The notes under the pieces are model-generated. The model was not told the DNA's origin and did not search any database. It saw nothing but the letters and a program-made list of their open reading frames with translations. This document shows positions 44,977 through 57,061 of a stretch of DNA of 64,000 nucleotides, piece after piece. Origin of the DNA: Aquimonas sp041395245 (GTDB taxonomy: Bacteria; Pseudomonadota; Gammaproteobacteria; Xanthomonadales; Xanthomonadaceae); assembly GCA_041395245.1 (NCBI GenBank), contig JAWLAY010000022.1, forward strand, positions 24,710 to 88,709, in the 5' to 3' direction. A program made the translations under genes and the position numbers. Positions within the stretch are counted from its first letter, which is position 1. The number at the start of each line of letters is the position of its first letter.

Positions 44977-45143
44977 TAGGAGTCTGTCGGACTTGAAAGG
45001 GAATCGGCTGCAAATCCGTCTGGACGGTCCAATTTTCGCCGCTTCTTTGGGCAATAGTTCAACTATTGCCCTGCAAAACCGGCAAAAACTGTCCTCGCCC
45101 AGCCGTATTTTCGCTTCGATTCTTCAAGTCCGACAGGCTCCTA
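44977..45143. repeat. 167-bp inverted-repeat element, copy 2 (MITE-like)
   Basis: Same length and orientation as the element at 22466-22632, differing at 8 positions by my alignment. The terminal inverted repeats are TAGGAGTCTGTCGGACTTGA at the left and TTCAAGTCCGACAGGCTCCTA at the right. The internal hairpin here is GGGCAATAGTT-C-AACTATTGCCC, one pair longer than in copy 1, so base pairing is kept while sequence changes. It sits between mnmG and the large secreted protein gene. Confidence 0.85.
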
Positions 45144-45390
45144 GAGAGTCCATTGCAAACCAGAGGCCCAACGCGCGGATCGCACAATGCCGAGGCGACG
45201 CAAAGCGAAAGGTTGAGAGGACCAACCCGACATCGCGGCCGGACGAATTGCTACCGTCGCGAAAATGAAACGCTTGGCTCGCCTCGACCTTCGGACACGC
45301 CCTCCTTGGCATGCGGCGGCGGGGCGTGCTTCAACACCCGGCATTTGCTCTGAGCAGCCGATCAGCTATTCCTCGCCACGGGCGTCACGC

Positions 45391-48300
45391 TCATTCAAAC
45401 CCGTCGCGGAAGACGGCAAGCCCAACGGATTCGGAAAATGCGGGCGTAAGGAAGGGAGAACGGAAGCGACCAGGTCCAATCACCTGAGTTGCATACGCAA
45501 AGACTGGCTGCCCCGACACCGCTTTGCTTGCAAGCACACGTTGCGCCAACTCCGAATCGAGCACCAGAGTCGGTACCTCCCATGGCACTGAAGCCACTTG
45601 CCTTCCGGTCTGGATGATGCGGCCTGCCTGGTTCCAGTAAACGCGTGGACCGAGACTGCCTGACATCACGCTGGCGTGGGCGAACTCGGCATCCACCCCT
45701 TCGTCGAGCAGTGGATCTGGCGAACTGAACGCCGTTTGGGGAATTCCACTGAAGTCGCCACGCAGCTCGACCACCTCATCACCGGAACGCCACAACAGAA
45801 GTGGCCCTTCCACGGGGTCCCAGACAATGTGCGGGCTATCGTCGCGCAGACCGCCATCCGTGAGAGGCGCTTGCGGCGTCCACTGTCCTGTGTCCTTGCG
45901 CACTATCGAAAGATCTCGATCCACCTCGGTTGAGAAATCGAGGTCTTCATCCACGCTGAGCACCACCCATTGTGTATCCGCATTACGTACCGCCGCCGAC
46001 CACCCCCATACGCCGATCAGATCGTCCGCCACCAATTCCGCGGAGGACCAGCCGTTGCCCTGCCAATTCGCCTCCCATATCTGCGCAGGCGTCTGCGCCG
46101 TCCCCGTAATATCGACACCCAGCGCGCGCTGCCAGAACAGCCACAACCCGCCATCCTCATCGACGCGCAACTGGGCGCCGAAATCCAGACCAATCGAATC
46201 AGTCAGCGTGCCCTCCGCCACGACGGCGCCATCATTGCCATCGAGGTGTGCCCAGTGCAGCTCCACACTGTTGGCAAACTCGGGTAGACCCGCTGGCGCG
46301 CTTGCCGGTAGCTGGATGCTGCGCTGATAGACGACCATCACGTTACCGGCCGGATCGAACGCCACAACCGGCGCGAAGTTTGCCTTGCCATCATCGGTCA
46401 GTGTCTGAATTGCCGACCACGTGCCCGCCTGATAGAGCCGATAGTGGATCTCGCCAAGCGGCCTTGGCCCCTGGCTGGAGGCCTCACTCCAAACCGCAAT
46501 GCCACGCGTCTGTCCGCCCACCTCGGTGACCGCCATTGCCAGTTGCCCGTCGTGAGGAACCCAAGCACCTGACGGAAAACCCTTCGATACGTACCGCGCG
46601 CCACCGCATTCATCACCGAACGGCCAGTCTTTCGTCGCTTCCGTCGACATGCCCAGAAAGCTCGCCGAGGCACCGACTTCCAGTGCACCACCCAACTGGC
46701 TGAGCTGAACCGCCGGGGAAACCTGCATTTCGATGCAACCATCGGCGCCGCCCCACACACTGACCGAGGCAACCGAAGCAAGCGGAGGAGGCAACCCTGC
46801 ATTGGCACTGATTCGGCCCCCGATGTCGCCAGACAGGCTGCCACCTACCCACTGCATCGGCCCGGTAGTCCCCTCGTAGTCGGCGGTACCGGAGAGGGAA
46901 ACCTCTGCGGAGGCCTTGATACCGATGCTTTGGATCGTTTGGCAAAGCAATCCGCTGATCGCACACGCCCCCGTCTGCAACCCGGGCACAGCGGTCAGCG
47001 GGTTGAGCGTGCGCTGCCAGCGCAGACTTGGAAACTGCGCAGTGGCTTGCCCTTCGATATGCAATGCATCGCAGGACAACGTCGTCTCGTTGCCGCCATG
47101 CAGGCTGAGGCTGCTGCGCTTGCCTGCGGCGCGAAAGTCCAGCTGTGTCTGCAAGGTTCCGCTTCCCGGGCTGCCATTGGACCATGCGAGGGCTTCAAGC
47201 GACGAACTCGCACCACCACTGATGCCCCAAAGCCCGGAAAACAACGAGATCGTGTCAAGCGTGCGTGTGGTCTCCATGGATACCGGCCAATCCAGCACAG
47301 CGTCATAGCGAACGCCGGATTGCCCGCTCCAATCTGCCGCCACGCCAGCCCACTCGGGCACCATCACCTTTGGGGCATTGATGGTGTACGGAAGCGATTC
47401 CTCGCCACCTTGGCGGGCCACGGCAGTGATCGTATCCGCCTCATCACCGGCATCGAAGGTCCATGTGACGACGTTGCCACCCGCGACGGTCGCCGACTGG
47501 GTACCGTAGGAAAACTCGACGGTACCCGGCGGCTGACCTCGCCAGTCGATTTCCACTCGCATCTCGGTGTCTACGGAAACATCGCGCAAATACTGGGCAG
47601 GCGACTGCAGTTGCATCGCCTCAATGCGAGGTTGTTTTGGTTCTGCTGCCGCCTGAAGACTTGCCGCAACGCTCACGCCGTTCTGGATGAAGAACTTGTT
47701 GTAGGTTTGCGGCATGGACTGTGCCGTGCCAGTGCCCAGAAAGGATGGAGCAAGCTGGATCGTGCTCTCGTCGTAATCATGGGTCTGGTTCAAGGCTACC
47801 CCATGCAACGCCGCATCCAGCCAGGAGGGTCCAGATGGGTGCGAAATCGTGGGTGAGAACGTACCCGCCTCCGGATCGTAGCCACCCGACAGTCTGACTT
47901 GCTCGGTGTCACCAGCGATGTCCAGCGCAAAGCTGCGCTGCGCTGCGATGAAGACGCAATCGAAGCTCTGCGCCATCAAACCGCTGAAATCGAGAGTGGC
48001 TGTGTCAACCTGATAGCTCAGATCAAGTTGGCCGGTTCCGCTGACCGAACCAGAAATACTGTAACTGCGCTCAATGTCGATAGACCAAGTCATGGTCGCG
48101 GGAAAGCCGCTGCAGAAGTCTGGGTTGTAGTACCAGATATTCGGAGACTTGGTCAGACTGCCCGAAATCCGCTCCCTTCCCCGGCCTGTGACGCTGCCAT
48201 CGCACGCGACATCAATATAGTTGCCCTCAGCGCCACCCAGCATGGCGACATTCAAGCTCCCGGAAGTCTGGTAGATGTCGGTCACGCTGCCGTCGTCGAT

Positions 48301-48519
48301 AAACGGCCAAAACGTCTCCGAACCACTGAACGAGTAGTTGCCGGCAATTTGCGACAAGTCCCAACGTCCACCAATGAACTGCCCATCGACATCACAAGTG
48401 GGCGGTGGCGGCGGATCGGCGCACACGGCGTGGGCATCAAGACAGAGCATATTGACGACGAGCATCGCCATCATCCCAGCCGGGATGACGGAACCCATCT
48501 TTATGCGGCAAGGGCGCAT
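45391..48519 (-). CDS. Large secreted protein of unknown function with FRDGFE tail
   Basis: A 1,042-residue exported protein. The N-terminus MRPCRIKMGSVIPAGMMAML and the following VVNMLCLDAHA form a signal peptide, and a GAGGAGAG site precedes the ATG. The mature part is beta-rich throughout with few charged helices. The middle repeats strands of the LSGTADYEG type. The last 350 residues contain several blades with VVAFDPAGNVMVVYQRS and LRVDEDGGLWLFWQRA patterns, like a propeller. Cysteines are scattered, mainly in the first 650 residues. It ends in LAVFRDGFE, matching the end of the lipoprotein at 26212-28545. I do not recognise a family; a surface or adhesin-like role is only a guess. Confidence 0.7.
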   Translation of the reverse strand: MRPCRIKMGSVIPAGMMAMLVVNMLCLDAHAVCADPPPPPTCDVDGQFIGGRWDLSQIAGNYSFSGSETFWPFIDDGSVTDIYQTSGSLNVAMLGGAEGNYIDVACDGSVTGRGRERISGSLTKSPNIWYYNPDFCSGFPATMTWSIDIERSYSISGSVSGTGQLDLSYQVDTATLDFSGLMAQSFDCVFIAAQRSFALDIAGDTEQVRLSGGYDPEAGTFSPTISHPSGPSWLDAALHGVALNQTHDYDESTIQLAPSFLGTGTAQSMPQTYNKFFIQNGVSVAASLQAAAEPKQPRIEAMQLQSPAQYLRDVSVDTEMRVEIDWRGQPPGTVEFSYGTQSATVAGGNVVTWTFDAGDEADTITAVARQGGEESLPYTINAPKVMVPEWAGVAADWSGQSGVRYDAVLDWPVSMETTRTLDTISLFSGLWGISGGASSSLEALAWSNGSPGSGTLQTQLDFRAAGKRSSLSLHGGNETTLSCDALHIEGQATAQFPSLRWQRTLNPLTAVPGLQTGACAISGLLCQTIQSIGIKASAEVSLSGTADYEGTTGPMQWVGGSLSGDIGGRISANAGLPPPLASVASVSVWGGADGCIEMQVSPAVQLSQLGGALEVGASASFLGMSTEATKDWPFGDECGGARYVSKGFPSGAWVPHDGQLAMAVTEVGGQTRGIAVWSEASSQGPRPLGEIHYRLYQAGTWSAIQTLTDDGKANFAPVVAFDPAGNVMVVYQRSIQLPASAPAGLPEFANSVELHWAHLDGNDGAVVAEGTLTDSIGLDFGAQLRVDEDGGLWLFWQRALGVDITGTAQTPAQIWEANWQGNGWSSAELVADDLIGVWGWSAAVRNADTQWVVLSVDEDLDFSTEVDRDLSIVRKDTGQWTPQAPLTDGGLRDDSPHIVWDPVEGPLLLWRSGDEVVELRGDFSGIPQTAFSSPDPLLDEGVDAEFAHASVMSGSLGPRVYWNQAGRIIQTGRQVASVPWEVPTLVLDSELAQRVLASKAVSGQPVFAYATQVIGPGRFRSPFLTPAFSESVGLAVFRDGFE

Positions 48520-48585
48520 CACACTCTCCTCTCAGAACCGGGACGTCACGAGGCATTCAAACCTCACAACTGGCTGAGACGGATT

Positions 48586-49086
48586 TCAGTGATCGGCAAC
48601 CTTCATCTGTGGCGCCGAACTGTCGCTGGCCACAATGTGCAGACCAAAACGGTGATGCCCTTGCTCCTCCAGGTACTGCAGCCAGCGCGACAGTGAACGG
48701 TTCTGGCGCAACCGTTGATCGATCAATGCCCGCGCCATGGGCCAAAGATCCAGCAGATCGGACAATCCGGCGCTGACCTCGAAGTGGGTGACTTCAGCGA
48801 GTTGCGCGTCGCTGTAGAGACGGATCATGGCGGACGGATCGGGCTGACCGCTGTGCGGATCAGACCATTCGTAGGTCAGGCGCAGTTCAAGCGTGTAGGC
48901 ATGACGGGCCAGCACTTCAAAGCGCAAGGGCAAGCCGTCGCTGCCGGTTGACCGATACACCCCTTCCGGCAAGGCAAGCGGGGCGAATACACGCAACAGC
49001 CGCCAGTAGTTGTCGGCATAGCACGCCATCAAACTGCCCAGTCGATTGGGCAGTGGCGATACGGGAAGGACTGACAATCGAGACAT
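48586..49086 (-). CDS. DUF1249 family protein (YqiB-like)
   Basis: A 166-residue cytoplasmic protein without signal or membrane segment. The segments MACYADNYWRLLRVFAPL, then YTLELRLTYEWSD and DPSAMIRLYSDAQLAEVTHF, match the DUF1249 family, of which E. coli YqiB is a member. The function is not established. It is 66 bp downstream of the large secreted protein gene's start region, on the same strand, and 46 bp downstream of ppsR, so it may be expressed with ppsR. Confidence 0.8.
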   Translation of the reverse strand: MSRLSVLPVSPLPNRLGSLMACYADNYWRLLRVFAPLALPEGVYRSTGSDGLPLRFEVLARHAYTLELRLTYEWSDPHSGQPDPSAMIRLYSDAQLAEVTHFEVSAGLSDLLDLWPMARALIDQRLRQNRSLSRWLQYLEEQGHHRFGLHIVASDSSAPQMKVADH

Positions 49087-49132
49087 GGGATCAGCCTAGC
49101 ACGCAAGCACGTGCTGGCCTGTGGTGATGAAC

Positions 49133-49948
49133 TCAGTAGGCGTGACGATCAATCCCGAGCGTCGACATCACCTTGCTGGCGATCTCCTCGATCGAGGTCG
49201 CCGTGGTGCTCAGCACGGGCAAACCTTCCTGTCGGAACAGCGACTCGCCCGCCTGCACTTCCCGTCGGCAGGTTTCCAGCGTCGCATAACGGCTGCCGGG
49301 CTTGCGCGCCTCGCGGACTTGTCGCAAACGTTCCGGGTCAATGGTCAGCGCAAACAACTTCTTGCGATGCGCTCGCAAGCGCCGCGGCAACTCGGCGGCT
49401 TCGAGGTCGTCGTCAGTCAAGGGATAGTTGGCCGCCTTGACGCCGTAGTGCAGCGCCAGATACAGGCAGGTCGGCGTCTTTCCCGATCGCGAAACCCCAA
49501 CCAGAATCACGTCGGCGTCGTCATAGCGAACATCGATCCCGTCATCGTGCGTCAAGGCGTAATTGGTTGCGTCGATCCGCGCTTCATAGGCACTGAAATC
49601 GACCAGCGCATGTGCCTGGTTGACGCGCGGCTGACGCGGTTGCCCCAGCTCGCGCTCCAGTGGGGCAATGAACGGATTGAACACGTCCAGCATCAGCGCG
49701 CCACTCTCGGCGAGGATGGCGGTCAGCGTGCCATCGACGACGGTATTCACCACAATCGGACGGAGCCCGGTGCGGAGTCCCGCTGCCTTGATCCGTTCGG
49801 CAGCGTGCTGCGCTTTGTCGTAGCTATCGACAAACGGCACCCGTTGCGTCTCGACGTCGACGTCGCCGAACTGCGTCAACAGGCTGTGCCCGATGGTTTC
49901 CGCGGTGATACCAGTGCCATCGGACACGTAGAACACGGGACGTCGCAT
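49133..49948 (-). CDS. ppsR: PEP synthase regulatory protein (bifunctional kinase/pyrophosphorylase)
   Basis: A 271-residue DUF299 protein that inactivates PEP synthase by ADP-dependent phosphorylation and reactivates it by phosphorolysis. It starts MRRPVFYVSDGTGITAETIG, the family N-terminus. The P-loop-like ILVGVSRSGKTPTCLYLAL is diagnostic. The ATG at 49948 has a GGAGG six bases upstream, which decides it over the start at 49972. The target gene, ppsA, is divergent about 280 bp away, the usual arrangement. Confidence 0.93.
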   Translation of the reverse strand: MRRPVFYVSDGTGITAETIGHSLLTQFGDVDVETQRVPFVDSYDKAQHAAERIKAAGLRTGLRPIVVNTVVDGTLTAILAESGALMLDVFNPFIAPLERELGQPRQPRVNQAHALVDFSAYEARIDATNYALTHDDGIDVRYDDADVILVGVSRSGKTPTCLYLALHYGVKAANYPLTDDDLEAAELPRRLRAHRKKLFALTIDPERLRQVREARKPGSRYATLETCRREVQAGESLFRQEGLPVLSTTATSIEEIASKVMSTLGIDRHAY

Positions 49949-50228
49949 GCCAACCTCCATTCTGCAGTGCACAAATCAGACTATCTGCCTAGCGCATTTT
50001 CCTTGTGCCCTGCGCCGGTGGAGACGATCATAAAGGGGTCAGCAACACCTTGTGGCTGCGCGTCCCCGGCCAGTTTGCCAAGTGCCCTTGGTCCAGACCT
50101 CGGAAATCCTTTGATTGCAAAGGGTTGCGTCAGGCAAACGGAGACATTCGCAGCGTCCTGCAGCCGAGCTGCAGGCGATCCTCAATGGTGAAGATGCGCC
50201 CCCGCTTCCCTCGATCTGGAGACGTCCC

Positions 50229-52613
<2,385 letters not shown>

Positions 52614-52640
52614 GCGGGTTGTACAAGGAACGCGCAAACA

Positions 52641-52668
52641 AAAACGGCACCCGAGGGTGCCGTTTTTC
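52641..52668. terminator. Bidirectional intrinsic terminator after ppsA
   Basis: AAAACGGCACCC (52641-52652) pairs with GGGTGCCGTTTTT. Runs of T follow on the plus strand and of A precede, so it works for ppsA (ending 52613) and for the MBL gene on the minus strand (ending 52690). Confidence 0.85.
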
Positions 52669-52689
52669 GTTGCTTCGCGTGGGGGTTGA

Positions 52690-53460
52690 TCAGCTGATGC
52701 GGTAGTTGGCAGGTCCCAACAGGTCCACGCCACACTCAAGCTCTTCCAGCCAACTGAGGAAATCGGCGACCGCCTTGCCTTTCATCGGAAGTCCATGCTG
52801 CGGCACGATCATGTCGATCGGAAGTTGGCGAACCATGCGCACCCAAAGACGGGTCACCCGATTCGATGCCATGTAGCGACGATGGAAGCCTTCCATGCGA
52901 CCGACCAAGCTGGAGAAATCTTCGACGGGTTCGTAGGCCGTGCCCGCAGCGATCAAGGACGCACCGATATCACCCGAGAACAAAATCTTGCTGTACGGAT
53001 CGTAGAAACTCAGATTGCCGACTGAATGCAGGAAGTGCGCGGGCAGTGCACGCAGCTTGATATCGCCCATCGGGATATCCATGCCCTCATCGGGCACCAG
53101 CATGTAGCGATCACCACCCGCACCCTTCTGATAGTGCGGCACGCTGTGCGGAATGAACCGCCCCCACAGTTTGGAACAGACGATCGAGCAGTCGCTGTAA
53201 AGCAGCCAACGATCCACCGAACCGATTACGTCAGGGTCCTGATGCGAGGCCAGGATATAGGTCAGCTCACGCGGCTGGACGTAGCGGGAAATCGCCAGAT
53301 TCAGTGGCGTGTAGAGCAGCGCACCACCCGGATCGATCAGCGCGGAGTGCTTGCCGTGAACGATCAGAAACTGATTCGCCTGCACACCGTCCTCACCTCG
53401 CACCAGATCAGGAAACACCACGCATTTGTGATCGGCGCTGGAAAAAATCTCGACGGACAT
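52690..53460 (-). CDS. MBL-fold protein with oxygen-binding diiron-type site
   Basis: A 256-residue metallo-beta-lactamase-fold protein. The usual HxHxDH is replaced by SHQDPDVIGS, which with HFLHSVGN, FSGDIGASL and PQHGLP resembles the oxygen-binding diiron domain family (FprA-like and related sensors) rather than hydrolases. The flavodoxin domain of FprA is absent. Start choice is uncertain: the ATG at 53460 opens MSVEIFSSADHKCVVFPDLV, the usual beginning, but the frame stays open for another 108 codons upstream. It is the last gene downstream of rplI, dnaB and alr. A role in redox or oxygen sensing is inferred. Confidence 0.75.
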   Translation of the reverse strand: MSVEIFSSADHKCVVFPDLVRGEDGVQANQFLIVHGKHSALIDPGGALLYTPLNLAISRYVQPRELTYILASHQDPDVIGSVDRWLLYSDCSIVCSKLWGRFIPHSVPHYQKGAGGDRYMLVPDEGMDIPMGDIKLRALPAHFLHSVGNLSFYDPYSKILFSGDIGASLIAAGTAYEPVEDFSSLVGRMEGFHRRYMASNRVTRLWVRMVRQLPIDMIVPQHGLPMKGKAVADFLSWLEELECGVDLLGPANYRIS

Positions 53461-53897
53461 TGGACAAGTGCTCCAGATTGGATAGTCAAAGTGTAGGTAG
53501 CAGGCAACGGGTAAGGCTTGATCAAGCGCAAAGCAGCCCAAGACCCGAATCCACGCGGATGACAGCCCAAGGAGTATTTCAAAATACGGACCACCTGTCT
53601 CGTCCGAACCGCACAGTTCCAGCTCGAAATACGCCTTGCGCACTCGCTCCCGCGACCGAATGACGCAGTTCACGCCGCACATGAAGTCCGTCGGTTTGCA
53701 AATTTCTGGAGTGTCCGAGCGGCATCGATATCCCACCACGGCGCGTCTGCGACCATGGCAAGGTTCGGCATTGCCGAACACCACTTGTTTCGATGCGGGA
53801 TCAACGGTTCAAGCCCATACCCGTGGCGAGCGGATCGATGCGAGCCCGATGACGAGGCCAGTGTGTGCAAGCCATGCCCAACACGCTGCCAAACGAG
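53461..53897. other. Spacer between alr and the MBL gene
   Basis: About 440 bp. An open frame on the minus strand (53461-53784) runs into the MBL gene but resembles no family. A small inverted repeat, TTCGGC/GCCGAA, lies at 53764-53778. I see no terminator. The stretch could hold a separate promoter for the MBL gene. Confidence 0.4.
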
Positions 53898-54983
53898 TCA
53901 GTGTGCGTCTACTTCCTGGAAGCGCACGCGGCGCGTAATTCCGCACGCCAATTCATAGCCGATCGTCCCGGCGCGAGCCGCCACTTCCTCGATCGGCAGC
54001 CCTTCGCCCCAAGCGATCACCGGATCGCCAACACAGGCCTCTGGCATGTCACTGAGATCAAGCGCGAGCAAATCCATCGATACCCGCCCGACCAATGCCG
54101 TGCGTCGGCCATTGACGAGAATCGGTGTACCCGTGCCAGCCAGACGCGGATAGCCGTCGCCATAACCAATAGCCGCGATGCCGATCCGCATCGCCCGCTG
54201 TGCGACAAACCCAGCGCCATAGCCGACCGACTTACCCGCTTCGATCATCTTGTCGGCAATCAGGCGCGTCGACAAGGTCATTGCGGGGCGCAGCCCCAGA
54301 TCAACGCCTGTCCGACCGTCCACCGAGGACAAGCCATACAGCGCACCACCGGGCCGTATCCAACTGGCATGCGATGCAGGCCACCCGATGACCGCTGCGG
54401 AGTTTGCGAGCGACCGCTCACCCTGCACACCCTGCAGACAGTCTTCGAAACGCTGGATTTGCTGGCGCGTCATCGACTCGCCAAATTCGTCCGAGCGCGC
54501 AAAATGCGTCATGCAGACCATGTCGTCCTGCACCGCAGGGCAATTGCGCAAGCGACGATGGATGTCGACGGCTTCGTCCATCCCAAAACCCAGTCGCCCC
54601 ATGCCCGTATCGATCTTCAACCAGACCCGCAGCCTCGGCCCGGATGCAGCGCCTTCCAGCCATGCGAGTTGGCTGGGGTGATGGATCACGACATCGACAT
54701 CCAGATCACGCAACACCGGGATATCGGCAGCTTCATCCAGTCCGGAGAGCAGCACGATGCGTTGCCGATGGCCCGCTGCACGAAGGCGTTGCGCGTCATC
54801 CAGCGCCGCGACACCGAACGCATCGGCGTCCGCCAGTGCCCGAGCGACACGCTCCAAACCGTGACCATATCCATCGGCCTTGACGACCGCCATGACCCGA
54901 CTTTGCGGCGCCTTCTTTCGTAGCAAATTCAGGTTGTATCGCAACGCATCCAGATGAATCGTCGCGCAAGTCGCACGACTCAC
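53898..54983 (-). CDS. alr: Alanine racemase
   Basis: A 361-residue PLP enzyme making D-alanine for peptidoglycan. Lys35 in MAVVKADGYGHG forms the PLP Schiff base. The catalytic Tyr lies in SVGYGAGFVA, and RVSMDLLALD is the second family motif. The start is GTG at 54983, overlapping the dnaB stop (GTGA), which indicates translational coupling. The dnaB-alr arrangement is common in this lineage. It probably supplies the essential cell-wall D-alanine. Confidence 0.94.
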   Translation of the reverse strand: MSRATCATIHLDALRYNLNLLRKKAPQSRVMAVVKADGYGHGLERVARALADADAFGVAALDDAQRLRAAGHRQRIVLLSGLDEAADIPVLRDLDVDVVIHHPSQLAWLEGAASGPRLRVWLKIDTGMGRLGFGMDEAVDIHRRLRNCPAVQDDMVCMTHFARSDEFGESMTRQQIQRFEDCLQGVQGERSLANSAAVIGWPASHASWIRPGGALYGLSSVDGRTGVDLGLRPAMTLSTRLIADKMIEAGKSVGYGAGFVAQRAMRIGIAAIGYGDGYPRLAGTGTPILVNGRRTALVGRVSMDLLALDLSDMPEACVGDPVIAWGEGLPIEEVAARAGTIGYELACGITRRVRFQEVDAH

Positions 54984-56401
54984 TCGAAACTCCCTGAATA
55001 CGCGCCGGTCGCGAGATTGTCGAAGCGGGTGTACTGCCCCTGAAACGCCAGTTTGATGGTGTTGGTCGGGCCGTGGCGGTTCTTGCCGATGATGACCTCG
55101 GCAACGCCTTTCTCGCCCGATTCCTTGTTGTAGTACTCGTCGCGGTAGATGAACAGGATCATGTCAGCATCCTGCTCGATGGCGCCTGACTCACGCAGAT
55201 CCGCCATCACCGGACGCTTGTCGGTACGGCTTTCCAGGGATCGATTCAACTGGGAGAGAGCAATCACGGGGACGTTCAGTTCTTTGGCAAGGGCCTTCAA
55301 GCTGCGCGAGATTTCTGAAATTTCCGTGGCACGGTTCTCGCGATTGCCGGGCACCTGCATCAGTTGCAGATAGTCGATCACCACCAGCCCCAGCCCACCT
55401 TGATCGCGCGCCAGACGGCGGCAACGTGCGCGCAGCTCGGTCGGCGACAATGCGGGCGTGTCGTCGATGAAGATCTTGGCTTCGGACAGCATCGTGATCG
55501 CGTGACTGACGCGCGGCCAATCCTCGTCCTCCAACTGCCCGGTGCGCAGATGTTGTTGATTGATGCGCCCCAGCGACGAGATCAGACGAAATGCCAGCTG
55601 CGAGGCCGACATTTCCATCGAAAACACCGCCGCCGCGCGACCCGACTTGATCGCCGCATACTCGGCGATGTTCAACGCCAATGAGGTTTTACCCATCGCA
55701 GGGCGGGCTGCGAGGATGATGAGATCGGACGGTTGTAGCCCGGCTGTTTGCTGATCGAAGTCGATGAACCCGGTAGGCAAGCCGGTCACGGCCGCCTTGT
55801 TGGTGTAACGCTCCTGCAGCAGACGGAAGGCGTCCTTGACGGCATCACGCAGGGACTGGAAGCCCTGCCTTGATCGACTGCCGGCCTCGGCAATTCGGAA
55901 TACCTGCTGCTCCGCCTGCTCAAGCAGGTCGCGCGAGGAGCGCCCTTCAGGCTGGAAACCGTCACTGGCAATCGCCGTGCCGACATCGATCAGTTGCCGA
56001 AGAATCGACTTCTCGCGAACGATGTCCGCATAGGCCGCCACGTTGGCGGCACTCGGCGTCGTCGACGCCAGTTCAAGAATGTAGGCGCCGCCGCCCAACT
56101 CCTCAGCCAGTCCCTGGTTTTCCAGCCACTCGCCCAACGTGACCGCATCGCAGGGCCGACTCTCCTCGGCGAGCGTCGCGATGGCGCGAAAGATCAACTG
56201 ATGATCGCGCCGGTAAAAGTCCTCTTCACGCAAGCGGTCAGCCACCGTATCCCACGCCTGCGTGCTGAGCATGAGTCCACCCAGCACGGCCTGCTCTGCT
56301 TCCGTTGAGTGGGGCGGTATGCGCAGACCGTCACCGCGATGATCGTCCTGCCGAAAGGCGCGATCACGGTCCGGACGACGTCCGTTGCCGGGAGAAGTCA
56401 T
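54980..56401 (-). CDS. dnaB: Replicative DNA helicase DnaB
   Basis: A 473-residue hexameric helicase. The N-terminal domain starts at LRIPPHSTEAEQAVLGGLML. The Walker A loop is ARPAMGKTSLALN, Walker B lies in LGLVVIDYLQLMQ, and SQLNRSLESRTDKRPVMADL is the DnaB-specific segment. No intein is present. It lies 111 bp downstream of rplI beyond a strong terminator, so it may have its own promoter in 56402-56460 or be read by partial read-through. It overlaps alr. Confidence 0.96.
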   Translation of the reverse strand: MTSPGNGRRPDRDRAFRQDDHRGDGLRIPPHSTEAEQAVLGGLMLSTQAWDTVADRLREEDFYRRDHQLIFRAIATLAEESRPCDAVTLGEWLENQGLAEELGGGAYILELASTTPSAANVAAYADIVREKSILRQLIDVGTAIASDGFQPEGRSSRDLLEQAEQQVFRIAEAGSRSRQGFQSLRDAVKDAFRLLQERYTNKAAVTGLPTGFIDFDQQTAGLQPSDLIILAARPAMGKTSLALNIAEYAAIKSGRAAAVFSMEMSASQLAFRLISSLGRINQQHLRTGQLEDEDWPRVSHAITMLSEAKIFIDDTPALSPTELRARCRRLARDQGGLGLVVIDYLQLMQVPGNRENRATEISEISRSLKALAKELNVPVIALSQLNRSLESRTDKRPVMADLRESGAIEQDADMILFIYRDEYYNKESGEKGVAEVIIGKNRHGPTNTIKLAFQGQYTRFDNLATGAYSGSFE

Positions 56402-56460
56402 GGTTGCTCGGTTTCCGGATTGAGGCCAAATGATAGTGGCGGAACAGGATGGGCAACAAA

Positions 56461-56490
56461 CGAAATGGGCACCCTAAGGTGCCCATTTCG
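56461..56490 (-). terminator. Intrinsic terminator after rplI
   Basis: A perfect 13-bp stem, CGAAATGGGCACC (56461-56473) and GGTGCCCATTTCG (56478-56490), with a 4-base loop. On the minus strand TTTGTTG follows. It ends the rpsF-rpsR-rplI transcript 22 bp after the rplI stop and separates it from dnaB. Confidence 0.85.
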
Positions 56491-56512
56491 CAAAGCGGTT
56501 CGTGGCGGGCGA

Positions 56513-56962
56513 TCAGGCCTCGGGTACCACGATGACTTTGACCGTGGCTTCGACATCGGCGTGCAGATGCACAACCACATCGAACTCGCCGGTACGGCGG
56601 ATCGGGCCTTCGCCCATCACCACTTCGCTCTTCTGCAACGGCAAGCCTGCCGCCGTGAAGGCTTCTGCGATGTCACGCGTGCTCACCGAGCCATACAGCT
56701 TGCCTTCGGTCGATGCATTGGCAGCAATCGTCACCGATGCTCCCTCGAACTTCGCACGGCGCGCATCCGCACCTGCAGCCAGTTCACGTGCACGCGCTTC
56801 GTACTCGGCTCGACGCGCTTCAAATGAAGCGATGTTGGCAGGCGTCGCGGCGACCGCCTTACCCTTCGGAACGAGGAAGTTGCGGCCGTAGCCGGGCTTC
56901 ACATCGACCAGATCACCGAGACCACCCAGGTTGGTGACTTTCTGCAAAAGAATCAGTTTCAT
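56513..56962 (-). CDS. rplI: 50S ribosomal protein L9
   Basis: A 149-residue ribosomal protein with the signature MKLILLQKVTNLGGLGDLVD and PGYGRNFLVPKGKA. The long central helix and the C-terminal rRNA-binding domain are of normal length. It is the third gene after rpsF and rpsR, separated from rpsR by 99 bp holding an inverted repeat near 57034-57050 (GCCGTCCC/GGGACGGC), which may tune expression. Confidence 0.96.
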   Translation of the reverse strand: MKLILLQKVTNLGGLGDLVDVKPGYGRNFLVPKGKAVAATPANIASFEARRAEYEARARELAAGADARRAKFEGASVTIAANASTEGKLYGSVSTRDIAEAFTAAGLPLQKSEVVMGEGPIRRTGEFDVVVHLHADVEATVKVIVVPEA

Positions 56963-57061
56963 AGCTACTCCAGATCGTTAGCGGCGCCAATGCACCGCAG
57001 CCCCAGGGGCTGTCCGAATGAGATCAGCAACATGCCGTCCCTCGGGGGACGGCAGCGTTAC

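Noticed and set aside
44568..45344. Several short open frames around and within the second repeat copy
   Set aside because: The same frames appear in copy 1 with stops and changes that do not preserve protein sequence, so the element is not coding.
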